Source: Jaltomata sinuosa (taxonomy: Eukaryota; Streptophyta; Magnoliopsida; Solanales; Solanaceae). From it: a stretch of DNA of 64,000 bases. The stretch covers positions 34,292-98,291 of the forward strand of contig QJPP01003455.1 in NCBI GenBank assembly GCA_003996215.1, read 5' to 3'. The notes beneath the pieces were generated by a model. It saw only the letters and a list, made by a program, of their open reading frames with translations. It searched no databases and was not told where the DNA came from. Below, in pieces: positions 49,441 through 60,960 of the stretch. Position numbers and translations under genes: made by a program. Within the stretch, counting starts at the first letter, position 1. Each line of letters opens with the position of its first letter.

Positions 49441-50206
49441 GCTAGATTGCATTCTGAGTATTGAGCACCAGTGTAGGTTGAATCAACCTATGCAAAAGTT
49501 TGTCAAGAAGGAGATCATCAAGTGGCTAGATGCAGGTGTTGTTTACCCTATTGCAGACAATAAGTGGGTGAGCCTGGTTCAGTGTGTGGCTAAAAAGGGT
49601 GGAATTATTGTGGTCCCAAATGCTAAGAATGAGTTGATTCTGTTGACACCAGTCACAAGCTGGCGTGTATGCATGGATTATAGGAAGATGAATGCTTGGA
49701 CTGAGAAAGATTATTTTCTGATGTCGTTCATGTATCAAATATTAGATCGCCTTGCTGGTGTAGGATGGTACTGTATTCTTGATGGTTATTCAGGATACAA
49801 TCAGATTTTGATTGCTCCTGAAGACCAAGAGAAGACCACTTTTACCAGTCCATATAGGACATTTGCATTCAAGAGCATGTCATTTAGGTTATGCAATGCA
49901 CTGGCAATATTTCAGCAATATATAATGTCAATTGTCTCAAATATAGTGGAGGACACTATTGAGGTGTTCATGGATGATTTTTCTGTAGTTGGTGACTCTT
50001 TTGACGATTGTTTGTCTCATCTGAGTTGTGCGCTTAAAAGATGTGAGGAGTGCAACCTAGTGCTGAATTGGGAGAAGTGTCACTTTATGGTTAAAGAGGG
50101 TATAGTTCTTGGCCATCAAATTTCCAAGAAGGGTATTGAGGTTGACAAAGCAAAGATAGAGGTGATTGAAAAATTGTCTCCACCAATTTCTGTGAAAGGT
50201 ATCTGA
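49441..50206 (+). pseudogene. Ath-G reverse transcriptase
   Basis: Open for 242 codons from 49478. Motifs: RVCMDYRKMNAWTEKD, LDGYSGYNQILIAPEDQEKT, and a catalytic FMDD at 49967-49978 followed by VLGHQISKKGIEVD. The frame ends in a stop at 50206 where the sequence should continue into the connection domain. The catalytic core looks complete; this is the best-preserved enzyme in Ath-G. Confidence 0.88.
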
Positions 50207-50794
50207 AGCTTTTTGGGGCATGCTAATTTCTATCGCAAGTTTATAAAATACTTCTCTAACATTGCACATCCCTTGTGCAAGTTATTGGAGTAGGAGGTGA
50301 TGCTTATTTTTGATGAGGCATGTCTGACGGTATTTGAATTCCTCAAGCAAAAGTTAATCTCTGCTCCCATTATTGTTTCACCTGATTGGTCTCAGCCTCT
50401 TGAGGTTATGTGTGATGCTAGTGGAGTGGCACTAGGAGACATCCTAGGCCAAAGTCGCAAAAATATTCTTCATCACATCTACTATGCTAGCAAAGCACTT
50501 AATCCTACTCAGAAGAACTATACTATGACTGAACAAGAGCTGCTTGTTATTGTCTTTGCATTCGAGAAATTCAGATCATATTTGCTTGGCAGTAAGGTAA
50601 TTGTGCACACTGACCATGCAGCTCTTAGGTACCTCATGGAAAAGAAAGATGTGAAGCCTAAACTGATTAGATGGGTGTTGCTGCTGCAAGAATTTGAGTT
50701 TGGGGTCAAGGACCGGGAGGGTACAAAAATTCAGGTAGCAGATCACTTGTCTACACTAGAGGAACAAGCGATGCTGAAGCTGAATGATGAGTAA
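50207..50794 (+). pseudogene. Ath-G RNase H
   Basis: Opens after a stop at 50291-50293 and runs from 50297 with MCDASGVALGDILGQ, YTMTEQELLVIVFAFEKFRSYLLGSKVIVHTDHAALRYL motifs (split here by position 50403-50630) and VADHLSTLE. The Asp, Glu and Asp of the RNase H catalytic set are visible. It degrades the RNA strand of the hybrid in the intact family. Confidence 0.86.
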
Positions 50795-52164
50795 GAGACT
50801 GATGATTGGTTCCCAGATGATCAAGTGTTGGCAGCCTCCAAAGATTTGATTCCATGGTTTGCATACTTTGCCAACTATTTGGAAAGTGATGTGGTACCTT
50901 CTGATATGTCTGTCCACCAGTGAAGACATTTCATGTGTGATTTTAAGAAATTCTTCTGGAAGGATCCATTCTTGTTTTGTGTGTGTGCTGATATCATGAT
51001 CCGTAGATGTGTTCCTGAAGCTGAGATGATGGAGATATTAGAGGTTTGTCATTCATCCCTAGTTGGGGGCATCATAGTAGCATCCGAACAGCTCACAAGA
51101 TCTTACAGTGCATCTACTATTGTCCAACCATCCACAATGATGCCCATGATTTTGTTAAAGCTTACAGTAGGTGTCAGAAGGAGGGAGGTATATTAAGGAG
51201 GCATGAGCTTCCTCTCACTCACATCCTTATGATTGAACAATTTGATGTATGGGGTATTGACTTCATGGGCCCATTTGTGATGTCAAATAGGAACCGATAC
51301 ATATTGGTGGATGTTGACTATGTGTCCAAGTGGGTGGAGGTGGTTGTGCTTCCCAATAATTAAGGAAAGAGTGTCACATCATTCTTGAAAAAGAACATCT
51401 TCTCTAGATTTAGTACACGGCAGGCGATTATTAGTGATGGAGGTTCTCACTTTTGTAATAAGTTGTTTCATACTTTACTTGAGAAGTATGGAGTGAAACA
51501 CAAGGTTGTAACCCCCTATCATCCCCAGATCAGTGGGCAAGTTGAGGTTTCCAACCGCGATATAAAGTCAATCATGTCGAATACTATTAATGCAAATAGA
51601 ATGGATTGGTCTGGGAAACTAGATTATGCTTTGTGGGCGTACCAGACTGCGTACAAGACACCAATAGGTATGTCACCATATTAACTTGTATTTGGGAAAG
51701 CATGCCATCTACTTGTTGAGCTAGATCATAAGGCCATGTGGGCATTGAAGAAGTTGAATTTTGACAGGTCTGCAGCATCGTTTTAGTGGCTTAGGCAGTT
51801 GAATGAGTTAGATGAGTTCCGCCTCAACGCATAGGAAAGTTCAGCCTTGTACAAAGAAAAGATGAAACTGTATCATGACCGAAAGATTGAGAAGAGAGAT
51901 TTCCAGCTGCGTGATTTGGTCCTGCTTTTCAATTCCAGACTTTGCCTATTTCCTGGAAAGTTGAATTCCAAGTGGATTGGACCATTCAAAATGGTACAAG
52001 TACTTCCATATGGGGTCGTAGAACTTGAAAACCATGAGGGAAAGAGGTTCAAAGTGAACGGGCAGCGGATAAAGGCTTATTTGGGAACGGTAGAGGAGCT
52101 AAAAGCTGTTAAAGTCTGGACCCTTGGTGAATTCTTAGTAACCAAGGAACTTGATGAAGTCTGA
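50795..52164 (+). pseudogene. Ath-G integrase
   Basis: The zinc finger region at 50930-51190 is split by a frameshift near 51050-51110. The catalytic core shows VWGIDFMGPF (51248 on), AIISDGGSHF (51426 on) and GQVEVSNRD (51536 on), so all three acidic residues are present. Stops at 51361, 51682 and 51786 break it. The C-terminal part at 51847-52164 includes LRDLVLLFNSRL and KWIGPFKMVQVLPYG, with no chromodomain, as expected for Athila. Confidence 0.86.
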
Positions 52165-54418
52165 GTTGTCAAGTGACCTGCAATATGCCGCAACGTTAAA
52201 GCAGCCACTGCATGAGAGGCAACCTATGAGGAAACTTGATGAAGTCTGAGTAGTCAAGTGACCTGAATTGTGTCGCGATGTTAAATCAGGCACTGTATGG
52301 GAGGCAACCCATGAACTAATATTTGTTTAAGTGTGCAGGAGTTAGTGATATTGAATAAGGAAAAATTGCAAAAAAATGGATCCCACGGGCACCTACGATG
52401 GGCCATCGCAAGTCCCACGCCTATGGGAAATGGGCATGCCAGACTCAAAATTAAGGAAAATCGGTCTGTACCATCCCCACGCCCAGACACGACGGGCCAT
52501 CGTGTCTCTAACAAGCATGGAAAATGGGTGTAAATCCAAAGGAAGGACCAAAAAGCCACAAGCCCATTTCCACATCCCTACATGATGGGATATCGTAACC
52601 CTGACGGGCATGGTAATTGAGTCTCTGATGACCAGGTAAGTTTATCATGATGGGATTTCATGTGCCTCATGGGCATCACGACAACCCGTCATTTGGGTCG
52701 GTCAAAGGGTTAATATTTCTTTTAAAAAAAAGTTATGTTGAGAGGACTGTTGAGGCAGCCTCAGTTGGTGAGAGAAATATGGGTACCGATCTAGAGAGCC
52801 TAACTACTACACATGATGATCGATCTTAGGTATCATAGGTATGCCTAGCCTCCCTTGTTTAGTTATTTTTATTGCATTGGAGACAATGCATAACTTTTTT
52901 TGAGGGAGTGGGGGCAGCTTGGTCATTTGGTTGTTTTGTAGAGTATTTTGGCGAAGTTTGAGTAGCCAAAACACTTGCATTGTGCTGCAATGTTAAATCA
53001 AGTGTTACATGGGAGGCAAACCATGAGGGTATCTAAAAGGTACCCGTGTCCTTGGGGTTTTCGTTCCTTTGTTCTTTTGCTAAGTAATTTATATTTCTAT
53101 TGAACCGGCATGTTTAGAATAGGATGTGTGTTTGTAGAAGAGAAGTAGGAACTTAATGCAGCTTTGATTGGGCTTATTTTGATAAAAAAATTGTGAAAAT
53201 GGAGACCCCTCCAAATTTTTGTGCAATAAGTTGTTAGGATTGACCTTGATGGATCTGTAACTGACAGCATATAAATGTGATAAGTAGTTTAATCTAAGGC
53301 ATGAACTGATAGTTAGCTAATCCATAGTCTAAACTTTGTGCCATGTGTGAGTGAGCTTGTTTGTATCTGTTCTTGTTGTACTGTATCAATCTAGAACTTT
53401 CCTGGTTAGTCTTGTCATGGTTGTAGAATTGTTTGGTTAGGAGATGATCATAGGCCATTTTTGAATAATTCCACTTAAGCCAAATGACCAACTAAATAGT
53501 GAAAAATTGATTCCCTTTGATCCCTGAATTTGAGCCTAAGTTAATCCTTTTTGTTGTTATCTTGTTCACCTTTCCTGTTTTCTATAAACCTTTGTTTTGG
53601 CCCTGCTCCCTCCTTGGACATTGTGTACCTCAACTCAGGCTAAACGCTTAAGTTGAGGGTGGCTACTATAAGGGTAAGTAGGAAGATTGGGGTACGAAAA
53701 GATCTTAGTGTTGAAAAGGAAGATAACGGGTGTGGTTTGTGTGATAGAAAAAGAAAAGTGAAAAAGAAAGAAAGAAAAAAAAGAAAAAGAAAAAAATGAA
53801 AAAAGTGCAAAAGTGCAATAAAAGCCACACCCGAAGCTTGATTAAAGTGAAAAGATAACAAGAAAGGAGAATAAGGGAGGAAAATATTGTGGGCTAAAAA
53901 GTAGAAAATAAGAAGTAATTGTAGTGTCAAGAAGGGCATAGTCATTGTTACCCAAATATACCATTCTTGCCCTTAAGTCTACATTACAAGCCTAACAAAG
54001 TCCTATAGTGATCGTAACCGAACTTTCTGAAAGCCAAGGCATAGAAAATAAGGGCAAGCCTATGGTATTGTGCATGTACAACTTGAATTTCTTCACAAGA
54101 GTGAGCGAATTCCCAATCCCTGGTTGTTGAATGAAATTTTATGGGAGCGAGACTTATTGGTATGACTGCCTGTTGTGTATAATATCTTACTCATGAATAT
54201 CATGTTGTCATCCATGAATCTATCTTGTGTTGTCTTGTTAACTTGTATGTATGCACTGTTTTTGAACTGATATGGAATGGGTACTGATTCTGTGGACTAA
54301 AAGGATGTTTAAACCATATAGCTATTGTAGTTCCAAGTCTCCTTTTACTTAAGCATCATTTTAGTTTTTATTGTCGTTTGTTGCATGAGGAAAAGCAAAC
54401 ATTATAAGTTGAGGGTGT
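52165..54418 (+). other. Ath-G 3' noncoding region
   Basis: 2.25 kb where some Athila elements carry an envelope-like frame. None is visible here, only frames under 105 codons. It holds short direct repeats (CTTGATGAAGTCTGAG near 52150 and 52230, with GGAGGCAACCCATGA variants), a GC-rich palindromic block (52370-52690), a hairpin (53628-53658), a long purine tract (53743-53817), and the polypurine tract AAGTTGAGGGTG at 54407-54418. Confidence 0.8.
53628..53658 (+). other. Hairpin with internal polypurine-tract-like arm (Ath-G)
   Basis: Arms CCTCAACTCAGGC and GCTTAAGTTGAGG around a 5-base loop: 11 Watson-Crick pairs, one wobble and one mismatch. The left arm is identical to that of Ath-D on the sense strand. 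The right arm plus following bases, TTAAGTTGAGGGTG, recurs almost exactly at the LTR-proximal polypurine tract about 760 bp downstream. Confidence 0.8.
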
Positions 54419-55996
54419 TGATGTGCCAAGATTGCACGGCACTTTCGATAATTAAAACTAAGGATTTTGGGAGTTCTTAAGTGTGTTTTGTTAGATATGA
54501 TGTTCTTTTGTTCCATGTGCAGGGAAAAGTTTTGAAAAGATAAAAAGACCAAAATGTTATTGTTTTCTTGGTAAAAAGGCAAGCCCCACGGGTGTGAGAT
54601 CTATCACGGCCCATGGGAGAAGGCATCAGGATGGACCAGAAAGATATAAAGGCAAAACCTAGTCCCATGACCAGCCACGATAGGCATCAAAGAAGCCACG
54701 TGCCGTCACACTTGCCCATGGTATTGAACTAGTAGAACTGAAGTTGTGATGTTAAGTCTGATGAGCAGCCACGACGCCCATGAGAGACACAATGGGACAT
54801 CATAGAACCCATCAAAATGAGCCAGAGGCAGTTAGAGAAGCAAAACTGTTAGCCCATTAGCTGCACACCATGTTCATGGCAACCATGATATCCCATCACC
54901 TTTGCCCATGGAAACAAGGAAGAGAACCTGAGACACAAATTGATGAAATGTCCGACGAGAACCCACGATGTCCGTGGCACCCACGATGGCCCGTGGGGCT
55001 TGCCCGTCGGAACTGTCGCATCTAGCTCTCCTAGTTTAGTTAGGATTTGGTCTGTTTTGTCTATAAATACCTTCCCTTGAGTTTTATTTCGAATGTTACG
55101 CACTAGTTACTTATTATTGCACATTATTTACGTATTGTTGACACATCATAACACAGTTTTGAGATTCTAAAGATTGTTCTTGATTTATTGAAGTGTTCTT
55201 GAGGATTCAAGATTTCTGGTTTTCTTTACTTGTTCTTGTAAGTTATAATCATGATTTCTTCGTCTAAATCTGGTTATCTTTTTACAACCATGAGTAGCTA
55301 AATCCACAACTAGGGTTGTGGGAACCATGAAGAATTAACAAAGTAGGCAAATTACTTGGTAATTCTAGGATGGTGTTTATGCATGTATTGTTCTTCCCTT
55401 CTCTTTGATTGCTTTTTAATGGTTGCAAACATTAGAACTCGCCTTATTCTTACTTGTCGGACAAGAGAGGTAACGAATAGGAAAAGGGTTGGTTACAACG
55501 GAGATTTGAGGCTATCAACCCTCATCTAATAGCTTGACCTTGTCCAGGAATAGCTAATCTGGGGTCAAAAATAAGGATTAGTAAAGCATACACTCGTAGA
55601 CGGACCAAGTTGCATGGTAAAAATCATCTATCTAGGCGACCAACCATTTAGGTGAACCTAACTTACTGATCTTGCATGCTAAGCACCAAACTAGCTTACT
55701 AAGTATAACCCCTTACTAAGTTATGATCTCATGGGGAACACTACCCTAGTCGCTTCTCTCATTGATTACAACTCTTGAAGTTGTTACTTTGTTACTTGTT
55801 CAAATTTGAATTAATATTATGACTTATTATTATAAACCCCCCTTGTAGGGAAATAAATGGCTAAGAGTGTGAGTAAACATAATTGACCCTAGTCCTTTCA
55901 TATTCCCTATGAGAATTACCCCAACCTTCATTGGGTTCTATATTTTAACAGCAACCGTTTTATGCTTCTAAAAAGAGGTGTAATTTGAGCGTATTA
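54419..55996 (+). repeat. Ath-G 3' LTR
   Basis: TGATGTGCCAAG to GAGCGTATTA. The final CA is changed to TA against the left copy. TATA-like CTATAAATA at 55061-55069. It carries the complete GC-rich block (54590-55020) with CCCACGATGGCCCGTGGGG-like inverted motifs. Confidence 0.9.
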
Positions 55997-56001
55997 GTAA
56001 T

Positions 56002-56994
56002 CAGGTGCAGCAACAAACTAAGGTTGTAGTTCCAGTAGGTGGAGGTGGAAATGGTAGGGGATGTCCACAGGGTGGGTGAAGTAATAATAAGGTAGGCCAT
56101 GGTGGTAAAAGAGATAATGGTAACATGGGTAGGGGAGCGGTGCAGCCAGCTAGAGAGGTTGCCCGAATTGATGATAGAGCCTATTGTTATTCCTTCCCGA
56201 GAAAATCTAAGGCCGAGGCATCTGATGCTTTGATAAAAGGTACTATTCTCGTCTGTGACAAGATGGCTTTTATTTTATTTGATCCGGGTTCCACATATTG
56301 TTATGTATCTTTAGATTGGCCTTGTGTCTGGACTTGATTTATGATGTTATTGATTCTCGTATTCATGTTTCTACTCCAGTTGGAGAGTCTGTAGTAGTAA
56401 CCCACGTATATCGTTTATGCTCTATTGTGTTTATGGGTTTTCAAACTTGGGTAGATTTTGTCATATTGGATATGCTGGATTTTAATATTATATTGAGTAT
56501 GACTTGGATGTCTCCTTATCACGCCATGTTAAACTATAATACCAAGACAATCACTCTAAAAATGTTGGGTATGGATAGACTATAGTGGGAGGGTGTGTAT
56601 AATCCTAAGCCAGTGAAGATCATATCCTTTGTTCGGGCTAGAAATCTAGTGGGGAAGGGGTGTTCAGCCTTTCTGGCTCATCTTCGGGATGTTAGTGCGG
56701 AGTTCACTTCTATTGAGTCACTCCCGATGATTTCTAAATTTCAGGAGACATTTCCTACGGATTTTCCTGGTATGCCTCATAGGGATATTGACTTCTATAT
56801 AGATTTAGAGTCGGGGACTCGCCCAATTTTTATTCCTCCTTATCGCATTGCTTCAGCAGAGTTGAGGGAACTCAAAACTCAGCTTCAGGAACTCCTAGAT
56901 AAGGGATTTATTCATCCAGTGCTTTGCCTTGGGAGTGCTCCGGTCTTGTTTGTTATGAAGAAATATGGTATCATGAGGATTTGTATAGACTACA
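56002..56994 (+). pseudogene. Gyp-E end of gag, protease and start of RT
   Basis: Continues the gag frame after Ath-G through a Gly/Asn-rich linker with one TGA near 56078. Protease has the active-site form DPGST near 56281-56295, then a frameshift at about 56310 into the piece 56298-56585 (VSTPVGESVV, then LDFNIILSMTW), a TAG at 56583, and the linker plus RT entry (56595-56990, FIPPYRIASAELREL, DLLDKGFI equivalent, and RICIDY). Gyp-F is inserted directly after this RT motif. Confidence 0.82.
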
Positions 56995-57513
56995 TGTATA
57001 ACACCCCGTACCTTTCAAAACCTATGTGACTAAGTAAATATCGACGAAGGTATTTGAGCTCGAGATTGTGAAGGGGTACTTTGGCCTAGAATTTGAAATG
57101 GTCAAATGTATATAAGTGTTAAGTTAAATTATAAGGAGGAGGGTTTTGAAAATGAGATAAAACAAGTAAGGTACTTGCTCGACTTATCTAAGCTCTTAGG
57201 TGACAAGTAGGTGCATCACCTACCTACGCTAACGAACTAAGTTCCGAGGGCCGATTACGGGCAGCAACACCATGGATTATTAGACCTAATGGTAGCCCAA
57301 ATGAAGCTTAAAGTTGGCCCATCAAGCACAACCAAATCTGGCCCAAACAACTACAAAAGTTAGCCACCAATATTGACCACATTTTTGACCCAAGAGAAGC
57401 CCAAAATCAGCCCCAAAACTTAACCCTTTTGAGGCCCAAGCAAAGGGTAATTTAGGCCCAAGTTTCTTGACCCATTTTGGCCCAAATATACTCAAAAAGT
57501 CGGCCAAAAAGGT

Positions 57514-57526
57514 CCCTTTATATAGG
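57514..57526 (+). promoter_or_regulatory. TATA box of the Gyp-F LTR promoter
   Basis: CCCTTTATATAGGGC, a canonical plant TATA context in the first quarter of the LTR. The transcript would start about 30 bp downstream, near 57550. Confidence 0.65.
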
Positions 57527-58422
57527 GCTTTTGCTAATCAATGTTCATCACAAAAAGCTGGAAAATTCTCTCTTATCTCATTTCCTTTTTGGCAGCCCTT
57601 CTTTCCCTTTAGGGTTCTAAGAAGACCAAGATTAATTGAAGCTTAAGGTGAGTTAAACAACTTGTTATCTTGGTATTAATATACGACATATAGCTAGGAT
57701 ATCCTATGGTAAGAAAGACATGAACTATGGCAGCCCTTTCTTATGATTTAACACATGGAAATTGTGTAACAATTAAGAGATTTCTTCTTCTCTTGTTGGT
57801 GTATGTGTAGGGGGTACTTAAGCTTTTAAAGCATCAATAAAAAGAGAATAAAAACACCCCTTCAAGTGTGGTAAGTACTCTGCCCATAATCATATTTTTG
57901 GATTGAAGTTCGGATAGACAATTGTTGTTGAATTGTTGTTAAGAACTCACGGGACGGCGATCGGAAGCCGTGGGTTCAATGTGTTGCTATTGTATTTCGA
58001 CATGGTGAGTTGTGTAGGGGGTGTTTGATGTGTTTTGTATTATTGGAGGCAGTAGGTTGGTGTGTGTGTGATGTGTATTGGATAGGGGAGTAAGGTGTGA
58101 CGATACACCTTTAATTAATGCAAAATACGTAAATCTGCCCGGGAAATGTTTAGCTACTGTTTTGGGGATGTTGCAGCAGGTTTAAGAGATAATATTAGCT
58201 TCATTATACCCTTGTGTTGTAGATTAACTTAATAAAGGAAAGTCCAAGTTGTGGTAAGCGCAATCTTCGGAAAGAACGAGGTATGTTAAGGCTTCTTTAT
58301 TCCTTATCGGCATGAATCTAGAAATAGAACTCTAAATCTCCGAAAGAAGGAATTTGAATAAATAACAAGAATAGCTTTGAAGGTCAATCTAGTAATACAC
58401 TTATTATGTGTGGTTTGCGTGT

Positions 58423-58625
58423 TAGTGTGCACCGAGGTGCTACTGCCATATTGAGGCTATTATATACATAGTGTGCACCGAGGTGCTACTGCCATATTGA
58501 GGCCATTATACACATAGTGTGCACCGAGGTGCTACTGCCATGTTGAGGCCATTATATACATAGTGTGCGCCGAGGCGCTACTGCCATATTGAGGCTATTA
58601 AATATAGGGTGCGCCGAGGCGCTGT
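58423..58625. repeat. 46-bp tandem repeat in the Gyp-F LTR
   Basis: A little over four copies of a 46-bp unit beginning TAGTGTGCACCGAGGTGCTA (starts at 58423 and 58469, then each 46 bp). Each unit contains the inverted motif GCACCGAGGTGC. The last copies are changed to GCGCCGAGGCGC, so both arms changed together. Confidence 0.93.
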
Positions 58626-59322
58626 TGTGGTTCCGTGTGGGTTATAAAGAGTGAGTTGCAGCGTGAGTTAATGCATGTGTTGTGTTCTAAAAAGAATAAA
58701 GGAGAAATAGCTTAACGAGTCTTACCAATTATAGTTTACAAGTTTCATATTTTATCTTGTTCAGATTTACTACTTGCGACTTGCTTTTATGCTTCTACCT
58801 TACATGTCAGTACATTATTGTCGTACTGACGCCCCATTGCCTGGGGGCGCTGCATTCATGCCTGCAGGTCCAGACAGAAACCCAGATAGACCTCTTTAGT
58901 AGGAGTTGCGGAGTTCAGCCATTTTGGTAAGCTCCATTCTTCCTGGAGCTGACGAGTCAGAGGTCTAGCTTATATTTTGACCAGGTTATGTATATGTACA
59001 GCTTATGGGTAGTCCAGGGCCCTGTCCTGGATATGAGATATTTTACTTACTCCTAGAGGCTTGTAGACGTGTATATGTACATCAGTGTTGGGTATGGCCT
59101 TGTCGGCGTTGTTATTAGTTATCTACTATGATAATAGCCTTGTGGGCCTTGAGTTGCTTAACTACTATTGAGCTTTCAGTGTTTCCAATTGTAATTCTTA
59201 GAGACCTTGTCGGTCTCAGACCCCCAGCAGGTTCAACAGAGATACACTCTATTTTGGCACCCTCGGCCTTTTGGGGCTCCGGGTGTCGGTCATGCCTCCC
59301 ATGGTTTGGGGCGTGACAAACT

Positions 59323-59334
59323 TGGTATCAGAGC
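59323..59334 (+). other. Gyp-F primer binding site (initiator tRNA-Met)
   Basis: TGGTATCAGAGC, exact complement of the tRNA-iMet 3' end, four bases past the LTR. Confidence 0.92.
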
Positions 59335-59533
59335 ACGTCGAATCCCAGGGAGTCTACAAACCGTGTCTAGTAGAGTCTTGTTTATGGGTGTGTTGTGAAT
59401 TATACCTATAATCATGAGGCTACAGGACATTTAGGAAATGTTATCCTTCTTTCATTTGCTAGATCATGCAATAAAGCGAGGTCATAAGATGTTTGAAGTC
59501 TAATTCATGTTTTTCTCTTCCTTGTTTACAGAA

Positions 59534-60960
59534 ATGCCTGTGACTAGACAAATGAGTAGCCGACGGGTTGGCACGGATACGGGGGAAGGTACTAGTCATT
59601 CCCCGCCTATCCGATTGGATAGATTTGAGGCTCAAAGTGAATCACCGACACTAGAGATCCCAGTTTATCAAGTACCTGATGAGACTAGAGGGGATCCAGT
59701 ACCCCTGACCCCACCTGCTCCAGTGGCATCTGAGATAGCTAGAGATGAACCAGCACCTGTAGCTCCTCCACCTGATGCAGAGGACCAGGACATCAGGAGT
59801 GCTGTTCGATTATTGACCCAGATGGTAGCCACACAACAACAAATTGGTGCATCAACGAGTGTTAGGTCAGGTGGCTCAGAAAGTTCTAGGGCTCGAGAGT
59901 TTATCAGCCTAAGTCCTCCTATATTTACAGGCTCTGACCCACGTGAGGATCCTCAGGAGTTTATTGATCAGACTTATCGAGTACTTCGAGTCATGCATGC
60001 AACAGTAGTGGAGGCAGTGTAGTTTGCATCTTTCAGGTTACGAGATGTGGCCATTTTATGGTTCGAGGCTTGGGATCGGTCTAGGGGATCAAATGCACCC
60101 CCAGCTGAGTGGGAGGAATTTTCAGAGGCCTTCCTAGCTCACTATCTTCCACAAGAGGTTCGAGAGGCCAGACTTGATCAATTTCTAGCCCTTAGGCAGG
60201 GCAATATGAATGTTCGACAGTATAGCCTCAGATTTAATTCATTAGCCAGGTATGCCCCCGATATTGTGAGTACGATGTGAGCTAGAGTTCATCGATATGT
60301 GCGTGGTCTTAAGGATGAATTGATTAAGGGATTAACAATAGCAGCCACACAAGAGGATATGAATATCTCTAAGATACAGGCTATTGCTCAGACTGCAGAG
60401 GATCTTGAAGTACAAATTGGAGATAACCAAAGCCGAGAAAGGGATCAGAATAAGAGGGCTAGATCTACTGGGTCCTATGTAGAGCCACGACGTAATGTTA
60501 GGCCACATTTTAATAGGCGATCACCCCACCCTACTAGTGGTGCCCCATATCAGTTGCAAAGGCAGAGGTATGATCGTTTTTCTCAGACTGGACCAGGCCA
60601 CAGTTCTGGTGCATCCAGTTCCTATCGCCAGGGGAATTCCGGTCAGATGAGGCCACCTTTGCCACCTTGTGTTCAGTGCGGTAGGAAGCATCCTGGGATA
60701 TGTCGCCTGGGTTCAGATACTTGTTATTCGTGTGGGCATCCTGGTCACTTTATGCGAGACTGTCCGAGTAGAGGTAGGAGTGAGATATCCCATCCTACAG
60801 GGTCGATGGCAGCTTCTTCATCTACTATTCGTCCCCCAAGGACAGGAGAACAGGCTACACCAGGTCGTGGTAGAGGTAGAGGAGGAGGAGGAGCATCCAG
60901 TTCAGGCAGTGGTCAGAATCGCACTTATGCTCTAGCCGGTCGCCAGGACTTAGAATCGTC
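59534..60960 (+). pseudogene. Gyp-F gag
   Basis: Start chosen at the ATG at 59534 (MPVTRQMSSRRVG), a typical gag start for the group. A Pro-rich N-terminus (residues 25-85) precedes the gag domain (FTGSDPREDPQEFID, AILWFEAWDR, EEFSEAFLAHYLP). Two in-frame stops: TAG at 60020 (likely from CAG) and TGA at 60278 (likely from CGA). The second half is open and contains a first Cys/His cluster (CVQCGRKHPGIC) and a CCHC knuckle, CYSCGHPGHFMRDC (60722-60763), then a Gly/Arg-rich tail. A single frame leads on into protease, so gag and pol form one polyprotein. Confidence 0.88.

Larger units (their letters stand above)
44978..55996 (+). mobile_element. Ath-G: full-length Athila-type retrotransposon
   Basis: LTRs 44978-46325 and 54419-55996, flanked by a perfect GTAAT duplication (44973-44977 and 55997-56001). 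Interior: tRNA-Asp-like primer site, gag, protease, RT, RNase H, integrase and a 2.25-kb 3' noncoding region. Total 11,019 bp. The LTRs differ in length (1348 and 1578 bp), mainly because about 200 bp at 54593-54793 is absent from the left one. Protein features place it with Athila. All frames carry stops. Confidence 0.93.
39937..56994 (+). mobile_element. Gyp-E: Ty3/gypsy retrotransposon, split by three insertions
   Basis: The 5' LTR starts TGTAATGACC at 39937 and ends GTCATGACA at 43504. Primer site, leader and gag follow, then protease and the start of RT at 56002-56994. Interrupted by solo LTR-I, by Ath-G (in gag) and by Gyp-F (in RT). Its 3' part would lie beyond the window, on the far side of Gyp-F. 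The gag zinc knuckle and protease resemble other plant chromoviruses, but the lineage is not pinned down. Confidence 0.83.
56995..59318 (+). repeat. Gyp-F 5' LTR
   Basis: TGTATAACACCCCG to GGGGCGTGACA, 2324 bp. Contains a TATA box near 57517, a region of repeated GGCCCAA motifs (57290-57490), and a 46-bp tandem array (58423-58625). Open frames inside are not genes. Confidence 0.88.
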
